Assembly (NCBI RefSeq): GCF_932526225.1
Contig: NC_064034.1
Span: forward strand, 16,194,887-16,258,886
Length of the DNA stretch: 64,000 nucleotides
Direction of reading: 5' to 3'
Source of the DNA: Nematostella vectensis
Taxonomy: Eukaryota > Cnidaria > Anthozoa > Actiniaria > Edwardsiidae
Part shown: positions 37,801-47,675 of the stretch, piece after piece
How the letters are laid out: the number at the start of each line of letters is the position of its first letter
How positions within the stretch are numbered: position 1 is the first letter of the stretch
The notes under the pieces: generated by a model
What the model saw: the letters and a program-made list of their open reading frames with translations, nothing else
Database searches by the model: none
What the model was told of the DNA's origin: nothing
Position numbers and translations under genes: made by a program

Positions 37801-40742
37801 AACCCTACATTTCACATTATAATTTGATAAAAGCTAGTCAACCTTTGGTTGAGATGCTGTCATTATTTCAATCAGATGATCATCCAAACTTTATTGCCAT
37901 ACCATAATCGCTCAAATAAGTGCCATGGCGCTTATATTTTGCTGTTTTTGTTTCCAAGGCTAGGCACTACGTTGGAGGTGCTTATAGTGGGGAGGCGTTT
38001 ATTCAGGGAGGTGCGCTTATACAGGGGGAAGCACTTATTTGGGAGAGGTGCTTATTCGGGGAGGCGCTTATTCAGGGAAGGTGCTTATTCAGGGAAGGTG
38101 CTTATTCAGGGAAGGTGCTTATTCTGGGGAAGCGCTTATTTAGGGAAGGCGCTTATTTGGGGAAGCGCTTATTTAGGGAAGGTGCTTATTCTGGGAAAGT
38201 GCTTATCCGGGGGAGGCGCTTATTTGGGGAAAGTGCTTATCCGGGGGAGGCGCTTATTTGGGGGAGGTGCTTATTTGGGGGAGGCGCTTATTTGGGGGAG
38301 GTGCTTATTTGGGGAAGGTGCTTATTTGGGGGAGGTGCTTATTTGGGGGAGGTGCTTATTTGGGGAAGGTGCTTATTTGGGGAAGGTGCTTATTTGGGGA
38401 AGGTGCTTATTTGGGGAAGGTGCTTATTCGGGGGAGGCGCTTATTCGGGGGAGGCGCTTATTCAGGGGAGGTGCTTATTTGGGGGAAGTGCTTATTCGGG
38501 GGAGGCGCTTATTTGGGGGAGGCGCTTATTTGGGGGAGGTGCTTATTTGGGGGAAGGCGCTTATTCGGGGGAGGCGCTTATTCAGGGGAGGTGCTTATTC
38601 GGGGGAGGCGCTTATTCGGGGGAGGCGGTTATTCAGGGGAGGCGCTTATTCGGGGGAGGTGCTTATTTGGGGAAGGTGCTTATTTGGGGGAGGTGCTTAT
38701 TTGGGGAAGGTGCTTATTTGGGGAAGGTGCTTATTTGGGGAAGGTGCTTATTCGGGGGAGGCGCTTATTCGGGGGAGGCGCTTATTCAGGGGAGGTGCTT
38801 ATTTGGGGGAAGGCGCTTATTCTGGGGAGGCGCTTATCCGGGGGAGGCGCTTATTCGGGGGAAGGCGCTTATTCGGGGGAAGGCGCTTATTCGGGGGAAG
38901 GCGCTTATCCGGGGGAGGCGCTTATTCGGGGGAGGCGCTTATTCAGGGGAGGTGCTTATTCGGGGGAGGCGCTTATTCGGGGGAGGCGCTTATTCAGGGG
39001 AGGCGCTTATTCGGGGGAGGTGCTTATTTGGGGAAGGTGCTTATTTGGGGGAGGCGCTTATTTGGGGGAGGTGCTTATTCAAGGAAGGCACTTATTTGGG
39101 GGAGGCACTTATTCGGGGGAGGCGCTTATTCGGGGGAGGTGCCTATTCTGGGGAAGCGCTTATTTAGGGAAGGCACTTATTTAGGGAAGGCGCTTATTCG
39201 GGGGAGGCACTTATTTGGGGAGGGCGCTTATTTGGGGAAGGTGCTTATTTGGGGGAGGCGCTTATTTGGGGGAGGTGCTTATTCGGGGGAGGCACTTATT
39301 TGGGGAGGGCGCTTATTCGGGGGAGGCACTTATTTGGGGAGGGCGCTTATTCAGGGAAGGTGCTTATTTGGGGGAGGTGCTTATTCAAGGAAGGCGCTTA
39401 TTTGGGGGAGGCACTTATTCGGGGAAGGCGCTTATTCTGGGGAAGGCGCTTATTCGGGGAAGACGCTTATTGAGGGAAAGCGCTTATTTAGGGAAGGCGC
39501 TTACTTGGGGAAGGTGCTTATTCAGGGAGGTGCTTATTCAAGGAAGGCGCTTATTTGGGGGAGGCACTTATTCGGGGAAGGCGCTTATTCGGGGTAAGGC
39601 GCTTATTTAGGGAAGGCGCTTATTCGGGGGAAGGCGCTTATTCGGGGGAAGGTGCTTATTTGGGGGAAGGTGCTTATTCGGGGGAAGGCGCTTATTCAGG
39701 GGAGGCGCTTATTCGGGGGAAGGCGCTTATTCTGGGGAGGCGCTTATCCGGGGGAGGCGCTTATTCGGGGGAAGGCGCTTATTCGGGGGAAGGCGCTTAT
39801 TCGGGGGAAGGCGCTTATCCGGGGGAGGCGCTTATTTGGGGGAGGCGCTTATTTGGGGGAGGCGCTTATTTGGGGGAGGTGCTTATTGGGGGGAGGCGCT
39901 TATTTGGGGGAGGTGCTTATTCAAGGAAGGCGCTTATTTGGGGGAGGCACTTATTCGGGGAAGGCGCTTATTCTGGGGAAGGCGCTTATTCGGGGAAGAC
40001 GCTTATTCAGGGGAAGCGCTTATTTAGGGAAGGCGCTTACTTGGGGAAGGCGCTTATTTGGGGGAGGTGCTTATTCAGGGGAAGGCGCTTATTCTGGGGA
40101 GGCACTTATCCGGGGAAGACGCTTATTCGGGGGAGGCGCTTATTCGGGGGAGGCGCTTATTCAGGGAAGGCGCTTATTCGGGGGAAGGCGCTTATTCGGG
40201 GGAAGGCGCTAATTTGGGGGAAGGTCCTTATTCGGGGGAAGGCGCTTATTCTGGGGAGGCACTTATCCGGGGAAGACGCTTATTTGGGGGAGGCGCTTAT
40301 TTAGGGAAGGCGCTTTTTCGGGGAAGGCACTTATTTAAAATCGTGCTAGGAGTGAAAAAATTCTCCAAAACAATAGATGGGAAGTACTGTCAGTTTTCGT
40401 TAGTACAGACCCAATCTTCATCAAAGTCTAGTAAATGTAACCCTGTAAACCGTTCAGGCGAGGCTCTTACTTGGGGGATAAGGCGCTTTGATGGAGGCAC
40501 TTAAATTCGTATGTTTTCTCTTAGACTAGGCGCTTATTCGGGATAGGCGCTTATTTGAGGGGAGCGCTTATTCGAGCAATTACGGTATTCCTAAATTCAT
40601 ATATAAAATATTATTTTGAATTATTTTTCAGCATTATTTGGACCCACCTAAAGACCTTGCGACTTCCCTTCAAGCAAACAGCCTAAGCCCTGCGAGTTTC
40701 ATAGTACTTCAACACGGAGAAACGAAAGCAATAAGTGGATAA
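34868..40742 (+). CDS. NAPEPLD: N-acyl-phosphatidylethanolamine-hydrolysing phospholipase D (NAPE-PLD)
   Basis: Four coding exons: 34868-35047, 36347-36990, 37499-37613, 40632-40742 (phases 0, 2, 0), 349 aa, against 393 in human. The enzyme is a membrane-associated zinc hydrolase of the metallo-beta-lactamase fold. It releases N-acylethanolamines such as anandamide and phosphatidic acid from N-acyl-PE. Visible landmarks are VTWLGHAMLLVQ, the zinc motif SHNHYDHLDY, FTPSQHW (ligand His), FFFAGDTGY (ligand Asp), IPIGAYKPR, IGIHWGTF (ligand His) and the C-terminal HYLDPP...VLQHGE. All expected metal ligands are therefore present. The N-terminal extension (exon 1) is shorter than in vertebrates. 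Intron 1 carries a MITE; intron 3 carries a TIR element with a large minisatellite. Identification is very strong, and the start is the first ATG of an exon opening MEEKQTPVIQVTKAKRVNGR. Confidence 0.95.
35485..36073. mobile_element. MITE in NAPE-PLD intron 1
   Basis: ATAATGCACTAGTCATTTGA with AACCCCCACCCCCATGGTCC at the left is matched in inverse by GGACCATGGGGGTGGGGGTT and CAATTGACTAATGCATAAT at the right. Internal copies of CCCGAGGGGGTGGGGG occur. Non-coding. Confidence 0.75.
37900..40587. mobile_element. TIR element carrying a minisatellite, NAPE-PLD intron 3
   Basis: The left end at 37900 (TACCATAATCGCTCAAATAA, then GTGCC) and the right end GGCGCTTATTCGAGCAATTA (then CGGTA) are inverted repeats over about 25 bp. 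The same right-end sequence occurs alone at 5797-5825. The interior is almost wholly a 17-bp tandem array whose unit contains GGCGCTTATTC, the same sequence as the TIR. Confidence 0.75.
37975..40335. repeat. 17-bp minisatellite (about 135 copies)
   Basis: Tandem units of GGGGGAGGCGCTTATTC with variants GGGGAAGGTGCTTATTT, GGGGGAAGGCGCTTATTC and AGGGAAGGCGCTTATTC. The unit is 17 bp and lacks stops, so all three forward frames stay open for hundreds of codons (up to 582), each giving a 17-residue repeat such as GEALIRGRRLFGGGAYS. These are not genes: the array is inside an intron between verified NAPE-PLD exons. Confidence 0.95.
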
Positions 40743-41267
40743 AAGAAAAGGATGTTTTATTAGGCAAATGCACATATACCAGAACACAGCCGAATAACCA
40801 TGTATGAATGTATAAAAACCTTTGTATGAATAAGTTAGAAATTGACACTCGATTTTTTTTTTCGATTTTCGATATTTCCAAGGAATCGATTCGGTTGTCC
40901 GCTTGTCATGTAAGACATCAAGTTGGACTGACCTCATAAACGCAAAATGGAGTGGTTTGGAGCTACATACAGATTTTGAGATTTTGTACCAAGCCCCCAA
41001 AACTGCGATTTCATTTGCACGTGCGTCTCGCCTCGCCGATTATTAATATCTAATTTTTATTTCAGAATTTGCAAACTAGAAGAATCGGTGATCATGTAAC
41101 TTTGAAAGGGGCTACTAAAACGTTTCTTAATTGTTTCAATTTGAACGAATTTTTGATAAACAATTACCAGCGAGAGGCCTCGACGCAGATGGTTGGGGAT
41201 TTCGTAACAACCTTTTTTTAATTAAAAGAGATAAATAATAAAGGAGCCATTATTATGCCCTACTTAA
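40743..41267. other. NAPE-PLD 3' flank
   Basis: No gene seen. The segment 41,187-41,263 (CGCAGATGGTTGGGGATTTC...) has a diverged direct copy at 43,216-43,298. Confidence 0.45.
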
Positions 41268-41795
41268 ACACGAGGTCCGCTATAAAAGGGAAAGCTCCTC
41301 CCACCCCCGGGCTCGAGAACAATCCGTTATCAATCAGCCTTCAACGAGTCAACATGTCAGGACAATTGCTCTGAGCCCTCAATTAAAATTTCATATTCTA
41401 AACCAAAATAAATAGCATTCCTAAAGTTTTCCATCTAAAAATGTTTCTGTCTATCGTAAAAAACATTCATACCAACCTGTGTGCGCTCTTAAATACAAGC
41501 ATTTTCATCACAGCGCGTGAATTATTTATGCAGGTGCGTTAGATTATGGATAGCGCAAAATTCAAAATTTTGCACCAAAAACGTAGCTGGACAGCAAATC
41601 ACTAATTTATCGATCTCTTAACACAACTGTCTTGTTACCTGTGCAAAAAAAGTTTTATTCCAGCCGACTAAGGCTTAGAGACAAGCAATTTTACAGGAGG
41701 CTTTTAATTTGTGACTGCTAGCGTTGCAGTGTTCTAATTATGATTGCAAATTCGGGGGTGGGAGGAGCTTTCCCTTTTATAGCGGAACCTCGTGT
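41268..41795. mobile_element. TTAA-targeted MITE, copy 1
   Basis: Ends ACACGAGGTCCGCTATAAAA (left) and TTTTATAGCGGAACCTCGTGT (right) are inverted repeats continuing through GGGAAAGCTCCTCCCACCCC. The flanks are TTAA (41264-41267) and TTGA (41796-41799), a TTAA duplication with one change. The pre-insertion sequence survives as a paralogous empty site at 43,291-43,310 (CTACTTAATGTTCCGTCGAT). Confidence 0.85.
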
Positions 41796-41952
41796 TTGAT
41801 GTTCCGTCGATAGATGCTGGGATGTTATGGACAATTAATAAAAAGACTTAGAGTCCTAGTATCCTCTGGAAGGGGAAAAGAAAGCAATAAAGAAAAAAGA
41901 AAGAAAAAGACAAAATCTGTCCTCGCTATTTCAAGTCAAATCGTTCTTGGCT

Positions 41953-43161
41953 TTATTGAAGGCGGTTGAATTCAAGTGCATTTTCCGCTGCTTGTCCGGT
42001 GACTGGCGTAGGACTAGGCATAGGCTCCGACATTGCAATTCCATGTTCAGGGTTACATAACACGTGATGAATTACTCCCAATTGTTCTAAGTTTATTGCC
42101 AAAACAGCCAAAGAAAGATCACCCCCCGCTACGATATTTTCTACGGGTAGAACCCGCCTTATGTTCCGGTGATTCCCACAACAAGGAGTGCAAGGCAATC
42201 TATTCAGAAGAGGTATTCTCCTACGAATTGCACGTCTAATTTCGCATTGCCTGACGGAGAAGATAAATGGATTGATGAGGGATTGTAGGTGAAATAAGGT
42301 GGTCCAAATGACGTATGTCACCAGGTTATAGTCAAGGCTCCAGTCTCTCCCTTTTATCAAAACCACTAGTCTTAACAGTAAAATAGGCGAGTATGTCAGT
42401 ACGAAAACCGCTAGAACTATTCCCGTTGTGAACGTCCGTTTCAGTTCTTGGAGTCTGCTTCTACGATGTGACATCTCTCCATTGCCAGCAAACCTGTCTA
42501 GTAAACTAGTGATTGCTTTCATGTGCTTACAAGTTGTTCTATAAACTTTTATGTAGCTTATAAAAATAAAGACAATACATGGAACGATTAGTGCAGTTTG
42601 CACGGACGATCGCAAGAACTGGGATTCACTTTTTATAGTCAAGATCATCGATACCAGGACTGATCCTATCAAAGTACAACACGTAAAGTAACCCAAAAGC
42701 AGACGTTTGACGGTGATGATATCTTGATAACGGAGAGGATACTGGAGAGCAATGTATCGCTCCAGGGATAACATCACGAGGCTTATAACAGAGCAGCAAG
42801 CTCCAATGCACAATACAACGTAATAGGTTACAAAAAGACTGCAGTTGTTAAAGCAGTTATTCAATCGGCAAAGCGTCGACGCGACAAACAGTGGCTGAGT
42901 CACATGACCTACGAATAGATCTGCTCCCGACTGTACCGCTAAAGTGAGATGGTAAGTAGAGGTGCGAAGACGATGGTTTTCTAATATCGCCCAAATCACA
43001 AGCGCATTTAAAAGGACAGTCAACACTGCAGAAACGCTGTTGATGGCAGACGCTACGTACCATGCTGTTACCACAGTTTGTGAGTAGAGATGGCCTTCTA
43101 TAAATTCTTCGACTAAAGTAGCGCATTGCAGACCGCGAGGACTTGTTGCATTGTCCGCCAT
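41953..43161 (-). CDS. Rhodopsin-class (class A) G-protein-coupled receptor, single exon
   Basis: An intronless 402-aa seven-helix receptor. The first ATG (43161) gives an N-terminus with an NATS glycosylation site. Helix 1 carries LNALVIWAI (GN-V-like motif). Helix 2 has LAVQSGADLFVG (the LAxAD position). The end of helix 3 reads SLERYIALQYPLRY, with ERY in place of DRY. Helix 5 lies near TALIVPCIVFIFISYIKVY, helix 6 near GIVLAVFVLTYSPILLLRL (lacking the usual CWxP), and helix 7 ends SLINPFIFSVR, an NPxxY variant with Phe instead of Tyr. The basic C-tail follows. Intronless orphan class A receptors are abundant in cnidarians. The ligand cannot be told from sequence; loss of the CWxP and NPxxY tyrosine may change activation. 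Two TTAA MITEs flank the gene. Confidence 0.9.
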   Translation of the reverse strand: MADNATSPRGLQCATLVEEFIEGHLYSQTVVTAWYVASAINSVSAVLTVLLNALVIWAILENHRLRTSTYHLTLAVQSGADLFVGHVTQPLFVASTLCRLNNCFNNCSLFVTYYVVLCIGACCSVISLVMLSLERYIALQYPLRYQDIITVKRLLLGYFTCCTLIGSVLVSMILTIKSESQFLRSSVQTALIVPCIVFIFISYIKVYRTTCKHMKAITSLLDRFAGNGEMSHRRSRLQELKRTFTTGIVLAVFVLTYSPILLLRLVVLIKGRDWSLDYNLVTYVIWTTLFHLQSLINPFIFSVRQCEIRRAIRRRIPLLNRLPCTPCCGNHRNIRRVLPVENIVAGGDLSLAVLAINLEQLGVIHHVLCNPEHGIAMSEPMPSPTPVTGQAAENALEFNRLQ

Positions 43162-43558
43162 GACGATGTTCCTTTCATGATCTTCCTTATTAAATTTGTC
43201 ATTCTTTGTGCAGTTTCTCAGCAGATGGTTGGCGATTTCAAAACAACCTTTTTAATTAAAAGAACTAAATGACCAAGTGGTCGTTATGACCTACTTAATG
43301 TTCCGTCGATTGCATAATTTACTTATATGCATGAACAAATTATGATTTACCTTGCTTTATATATTTTTTAATCTTTTTAACAAGCAGAACTTATAGTCTA
43401 GTTCCAACTGTTTTCTTTGTATGTGTGCAAAATAAAATTTGACTATAAGATAATGGAAAATGGAACAAAGTTTGGCAAATAATAATGTTTTCTTTTCATC
43501 ATCAATCCGTTCATCATTACAAGGACCTCGCTCCAAACTTAGCCTTTCTAAATGTTAT
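43162..43558. other. GPCR upstream region with empty-site duplicate
   Basis: No further gene is seen. 43,216-43,310 duplicates the flanks of MITE copy 1 (41,187-41,263 joined to 41,800-41,815) without the insertion. The promoter of the GPCR presumably lies here. Confidence 0.45.
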
Positions 43559-43562
43559 TTAA

Positions 43563-44222
43563 CACGAGGTTCCGCTATAAAAGGAAAAGGTCCTCCCACC
43601 CCCGGGCTAGAATTTGCAATTATAATCAGAACACTGCAACGCTAGCAGTCACAAGTTATAAGCCTTCTGTAAAATTGCTTATCTCTGAGCCTCAGTCGGC
43701 TGGAATAAAAATATTTTTGCACAGATAACAAGACAGTTGTGTTAAGTTATTGTTAAATTAGTTATTTGCTGTCCTCTCACGTTTTCGGTGCAAAATTTTA
43801 AATTTCGCGCCATCCATAATCTAGCGCATCTTCATAAATTATTCTCGCGCTGTAATGAAAATGCTTGTATTTTAGAGCGCACACAGCTTGGTATAGCATT
43901 ATTTTACGACATTTTTAAATAGACAACTCTAGGAATGGTATTTATTTTGGTTAGAATATGAAATTTGAATTTTGCGCTCAGGGGCCGGTTCCTGAAAGGC
44001 TGGATAAAGTTTTCCACGGACAAAAGTTATCTGTTATATAGGATCTCTCGGATTTATCCGTTGGATAAGCATTTATCTACAGATAACTCTTATCTGGCCA
44101 TCTAGGAACCGGCCCTAGAACAATTGCCCTGAAATGTTCACTCATTGACGGCTCATTGATAACTGATTGTTCTTGAGCCCTGGGGTGGGAGGAGCTTTCC
44201 CTTTTATAGCGGAGCCTCGTGT
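43563..44222. mobile_element. TTAA-targeted MITE, copy 2 (opposite orientation)
   Basis: CACGAGGTTCCGCTATAAAA at the left and TTTTATAGCGGAGCCTCGTG at the right, with perfect TTAA on both sides (43559-43562 and 44223-44226). The interior aligns in reverse with copy 1 (for example TTGTGTTAAG and CAGTCGGCTGGAATAAAA). A second, smaller element (43,981-44,116) is inserted in it. Confidence 0.85.
43981..44116. mobile_element. Small MITE nested in TTAA MITE copy 2
   Basis: GGGGCCGGTTCCTGAAAGGC at the left and CATCTAGGAACCGGCCCTAG at the right form inverted ends (GGGCCGGTTCCT). Comparison with copy 1, which is continuous at this point, shows this is a later insertion. Confidence 0.8.
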
Positions 44223-44226
44223 TTAA

Positions 44227-45830
44227 CAGTGTTTGGCATTTATCTTCCCATTCTCTTATAATCAACCTCAATTGAAATATGTGTATCTTGACCATTGAAC
44301 CCGAAGCAAAAATTAAAATTCGATTTACAGAAATGAGAAGCGGTTTAAACGTGGGGACCATAGGCAAGACTAAAAATATCACGCGAAATGGTGGGTGAGG
44401 TACGATACAGAAACATTACGCAAATATTGGCGGGGAACAGCCGCGACCCTACTGGTCATTTGGGGGGGGGGGGGGGGGGCGTGTCCGGCCCCTGCAACAG
44501 CCCCTGACGCCGTCCAGTAAAAGTAAGTTCCCTTACCGGTTTATTACATGATTGTCACATTTTCTTTTGTTCTTGTAAGTCCTTTATTTCACTAAAATAC
44601 CTATGAATAATTTACAATCTTAAAGAACTTGGTGTATCAGCAGTAAAAAAAGTGGGGTTTAATATGAACTCATTAAATACGAATGAGGTTTATAACTAGA
44701 ATACTAATGAGGAGGAGTAGGTTAAAAACAAGATATTAACCGTGAATCCTAATAAAGGACCATCATATTAAACCTTCAGTACAAATGAGCTAAAAACACT
44801 ACTTTTCCGCCACATATTCGAAAACAAGAACGATTGAATAATAACAATGCATCAGTGTAATTGTCATGAAAGCACCGAGCTACGAAAATTTTGCAATTCA
44901 ACTCCAGCTTTGGGAATTGAGTCCGTGCATGGAGCAAACCCGCTCTATCTAAATGTTAATTTTGATTGTGTACAGCATTGATCTAATAAGCTTTTCAAAT
45001 TTGTGCAATCAACCACCACCTCCTTGGTTTTCTTGCAGGCCAATAATAACCTGAACCTTGTTTGTTTTTTTCCAAAAAAAGTCAACTTTCATTGAGTTTT
45101 GTCTCTTTTTCCTCTGTGTGGTTTGTTATTTACTAGGTATAATAGATCATGTATACGCCAGTTAAATACCTCGCACGTCGGCAATCCGCCCAATAACAGC
45201 CTTCGGGCTGCTTACTTAAATATTCATCTGTTGAAGCAATCAATAACCGTTTTATGCATTTAAAAATTGATTTAAGATTGGTTAAAACTCAGGGCATGTT
45301 TCTTGTTTTGTAGTTTGTAGATAAGCGGAAAAGTGAGGAATGACATTTCAAATGGGTATTTTAAGCAGGTCCAAATGGGTTCTATTCAGGTAGAATTTGA
45401 TTATTATATCTGTGCTTTTCAGACTCGCCTTACCCCCCTTAGCCCCTTTACCTTGTTGAGCGAAAGAAAACGAACCATAAAAAGTAATAGAGTCTCGGGT
45501 ATCCACCAGTATACTATAAAACTCAAAAAACTGGGTCTATAAAAACAGGACTGAGTCTATAAAAATAAAATCGTATAACCATTAGCTCAACGCAAGCAGT
45601 TTTATTATTAACCTGAGTATCAGGCCCTCCTATGTTTCTATCGCGCCGGCGAGTACTTTTATTTCTCCTCTCCAACTTTTGAAAAATAAAATCGCCAGAT
45701 ACTCAGGATATTTTATGATGCATTAATACAACTAATTTTTGGCATATGGCAGCGCAGTATGAGCGTGTGCAACAAATAATTTTTATATAGAAGTTTTAAG
45801 CTATAAAAGGGCGCAGCCAGAGTAATTCTT
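44227..45830. other. Intergenic AT-rich region, no gene seen
   Basis: Contains a G homopolymer (44,461-44,479). A 69-residue frame at 45,333 has no recognisable features. I see nothing that supports a gene. Confidence 0.4.
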
Positions 45831-46110
45831 TTTGTGGAACCACGCACACCCTATGTCGAACGTTTTAGTAGACTTAGCTGGATTCCTGTATACGAACATC
45901 TTAAAATTAGTGCGCTCTTGAACATAAGCGGATACACGGTAACGTCGTACCTTCATTTTAGGCGGGGAAGCGAGCACCTCACTCTTAGTTTTGTACAAAG
46001 TAGATCCACACGCTATAAGGATTTTAATCTACGCTGCCCGAAAAACAGTAGGGAGACAGAAGGCGGGCGCACTTTTTCCGTTTCTGTCACCCGCCTTTGG
46101 AACCACCTCA
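45831..46110 (+). pseudogene. Non-LTR retrotransposon reverse transcriptase, C-terminal fragment
   Basis: The plus frame contains RLSWIPVYEHLKISALLN and later FNLRCPKNSRETEGGRTFSV followed by LWNHL. This order (RLSWIP...K...L..., NLR.P..., F...LWN.LP) is the familiar C-terminal region of CR1/Jockey/RTE-type reverse transcriptases. There is no upstream catalytic domain, so it is a fragment. Confidence 0.6.
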
Positions 46111-46225
46111 TAATAATTGTTTATTTCAACGCTATTGCAGCATAAATGCTGAATAACAGCGCGGTCAGGAACACATAAATATTTACTAAGGGACAAAAAA
46201 TATACATAACATGGTGAACTCACAG

Positions 46226-46700
46226 CTAGCGATATCGCATTGTTAGAAATGTACTGAAACGTTCAGTTTTTGCTCGACTCCAGTCCATCCTCTCAGTGCC
46301 CGATCTGAGGCTGTAACCATGTGATACAATGTTGCCGGAGGGAAGCAGGCGCTTAATAGGCTCAAGCTCTTTGGAGCCAGCAATGGACCTCTCGCAAATT
46401 TGAGCACGACGGTCCGTAAGAGAAGTAAGACCGGCGGACTGGAGGCCAGACTGGTAGTCGAGTTCTGGGAAAATGATCTTAATGTCTCTCTTTTGTACCC
46501 CCTCAATCATCCCCGCCAGGTACCCAGGAAGTGCATTCCACACAGGCGAAGCATATTCCATAACAGACCGAATGATGGAGCAATAAATCCGTACGAGATC
46601 TGCCTGGTGGACACCAGCCTTCCTGAGAACTTCGGAGGGAGTATAGGCTCCTTTTTACTACAAGGCGAATCGAACAACCTGTGCCCTTCATGAAATCTCT
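46226..46700 (-). pseudogene. Non-LTR retrotransposon reverse transcriptase fragment (minus)
   Basis: The minus frame 46561-46226 reads MEYASPVWNALPGYLAGMIE then VQKRDIKIIFPELDY and SLTDRRAQICERS. An adjacent frame upstream gives the preceding AGVHQADLVRIY-like block. 'EYA-PVWN...IE-VQKR-----P...AGL-SL--RR' is the well-known C-terminal block of L2/CR1-type reverse transcriptases. Frameshifted and truncated. It lies about 130 bp left of the viral element. Confidence 0.7.
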
Positions 46701-46821
46701 AAGAGATCGGGTGTTTTCGGAGCAGCTTCATTTACAACATTTTACCTATAGTAATTATCTTAGTAGACCCTTCTTCTTGTTCATCGCTGTCTTCATGGTT
46801 ATGCTCCGGTCTACCTTAAGT

Positions 46822-46827
46822 CCCTGA
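46822..46827. repeat. Candidate 6-bp target site duplication (left)
   Basis: CCCTGA stands directly before the G-run that starts the viral element; the same six bases follow its right end at 61,007-61,012. Six-bp duplications are usual for Polintons. The G/C homopolymers make the exact boundary ambiguous by a few bases. Confidence 0.6.
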
Positions 46828-47260
46828 GGGGGGGGGGGGGGGGGGGCTGGGGGGTTTCAGAGGAACTGGTGGGAGGCGTGGATCGTCCCTCCGGGCCTCC
46901 CAGCACCGTCTCCCGTCTTAGGCTTGGGAGGCGCGAATCGTCCCTCCGAGCCCCCCAGCTCCGTCTCTATATATCGGGCGTATAATGTTTCACGTACATG
47001 AACAATCGGCAAAAGCTAATGTGGGCCAAATCGATTTCACGTACATAGATGATTTTGGCCAAATCGATTTCAGATAATGTTTCACGTACATAAACAATCG
47101 GCAAAAGCCAAATCGATTTCACGTACGAAAACAATCGGCAAAAGTTAATGTAGGCAAAATAGATTTCGCGAACACGAATAATCAATTAGGGGCAGGTGTT
47201 TCGCGTGCATGAATAACCAATTAGGGCCGGTGCTTCGCGTGCATGAATAATTAATTAGGC
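46828..47260. repeat. Left terminal inverted repeat of the viral element
   Basis: Starts with 19 G, then CTGGGGGGTTTCAGAGGAAC, matching the inverse of the right end. The outer part is followed by a partly duplicated segment (GGAGGCGCGAATCGTCCCTC). Then come three versions of a ~45-bp module (ACAATCGGCAAAAGCTAATG and CCAAATCGATTTCACGTAC) and three 'CGCGTGCATGAATAA(T/C)' modules. Confidence 0.85.
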
Positions 47261-47285
47261 GTTGGGTTTTCAATTAGACATTCGC

Positions 47286-47606
47286 ATGTCCTGTGGTATA
47301 CCGAGCGTTCGAAGGATGGGGCGAGGAAAAGATTACTGCGGGTGGCTAAGGATCGGCCGCGCAAACACGTGCGGCCGGAGGTGCTTGGACACCTACTGCA
47401 AGGTGCACCTCCAAAGGCTCCGTAAGGGCAGCCCCCTCCCCGTGCCGTGCAGGGTCTGCGGCATAGGGACTCAGTCGGAGACGCGGCTGTGTCGCCCCTG
47501 CGGAGCGAATCGTGAAGGGCAGAGGATGCGCGGCATCGAGAGGCGCGCTCGGGAGTGGTTCGCACCCGTCCTATCTGACATCGCAGCCCGCGGTGCGGTC
47601 AATTAG
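47286..47606 (+). CDS. Small Cys-rich (zinc-ribbon-like) viral protein
   Basis: The first ATG is at 47286 (MSCGIPSV); the next, at 47316 (MGRGKDYCGW), is also possible. About 106 or 96 aa. Cysteines are arranged as CGW-(9)-CGRRC-(4)-YC--H, then CRVCG-(8)-RLCRPCG, suggesting two zinc sites. A basic helical C-terminus follows (ERRARE...). I know similar CGW...C..C..YC..H...PC..CG proteins from Polinton-like elements of cnidarians, but not a function. A nucleic-acid-binding or regulatory role is possible. It lies directly inside the left TIR and about 70 bp before the replication gene. Confidence 0.7.
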   Translation: MSCGIPSVRRMGRGKDYCGWLRIGRANTCGRRCLDTYCKVHLQRLRKGSPLPVPCRVCGIGTQSETRLCRPCGANREGQRMRGIERRAREWFAPVLSDIAARGAVN

Positions 47607-47675
47607 AGATTGGGTGGCGCAGGGTATACCCCCAACTCTCAGTTAGAGACTGGGTGGCTCATTGTGTGCCCGAAC

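Noticed and set aside
37849-40504. Long forward ORFs (582, 415, 308, 249 aa and others) with GEALIRGRRLF repeats
   Set aside because: All three frames of a stop-free 17-bp minisatellite inside NAPE-PLD intron 3; no start context, domain or conservation.
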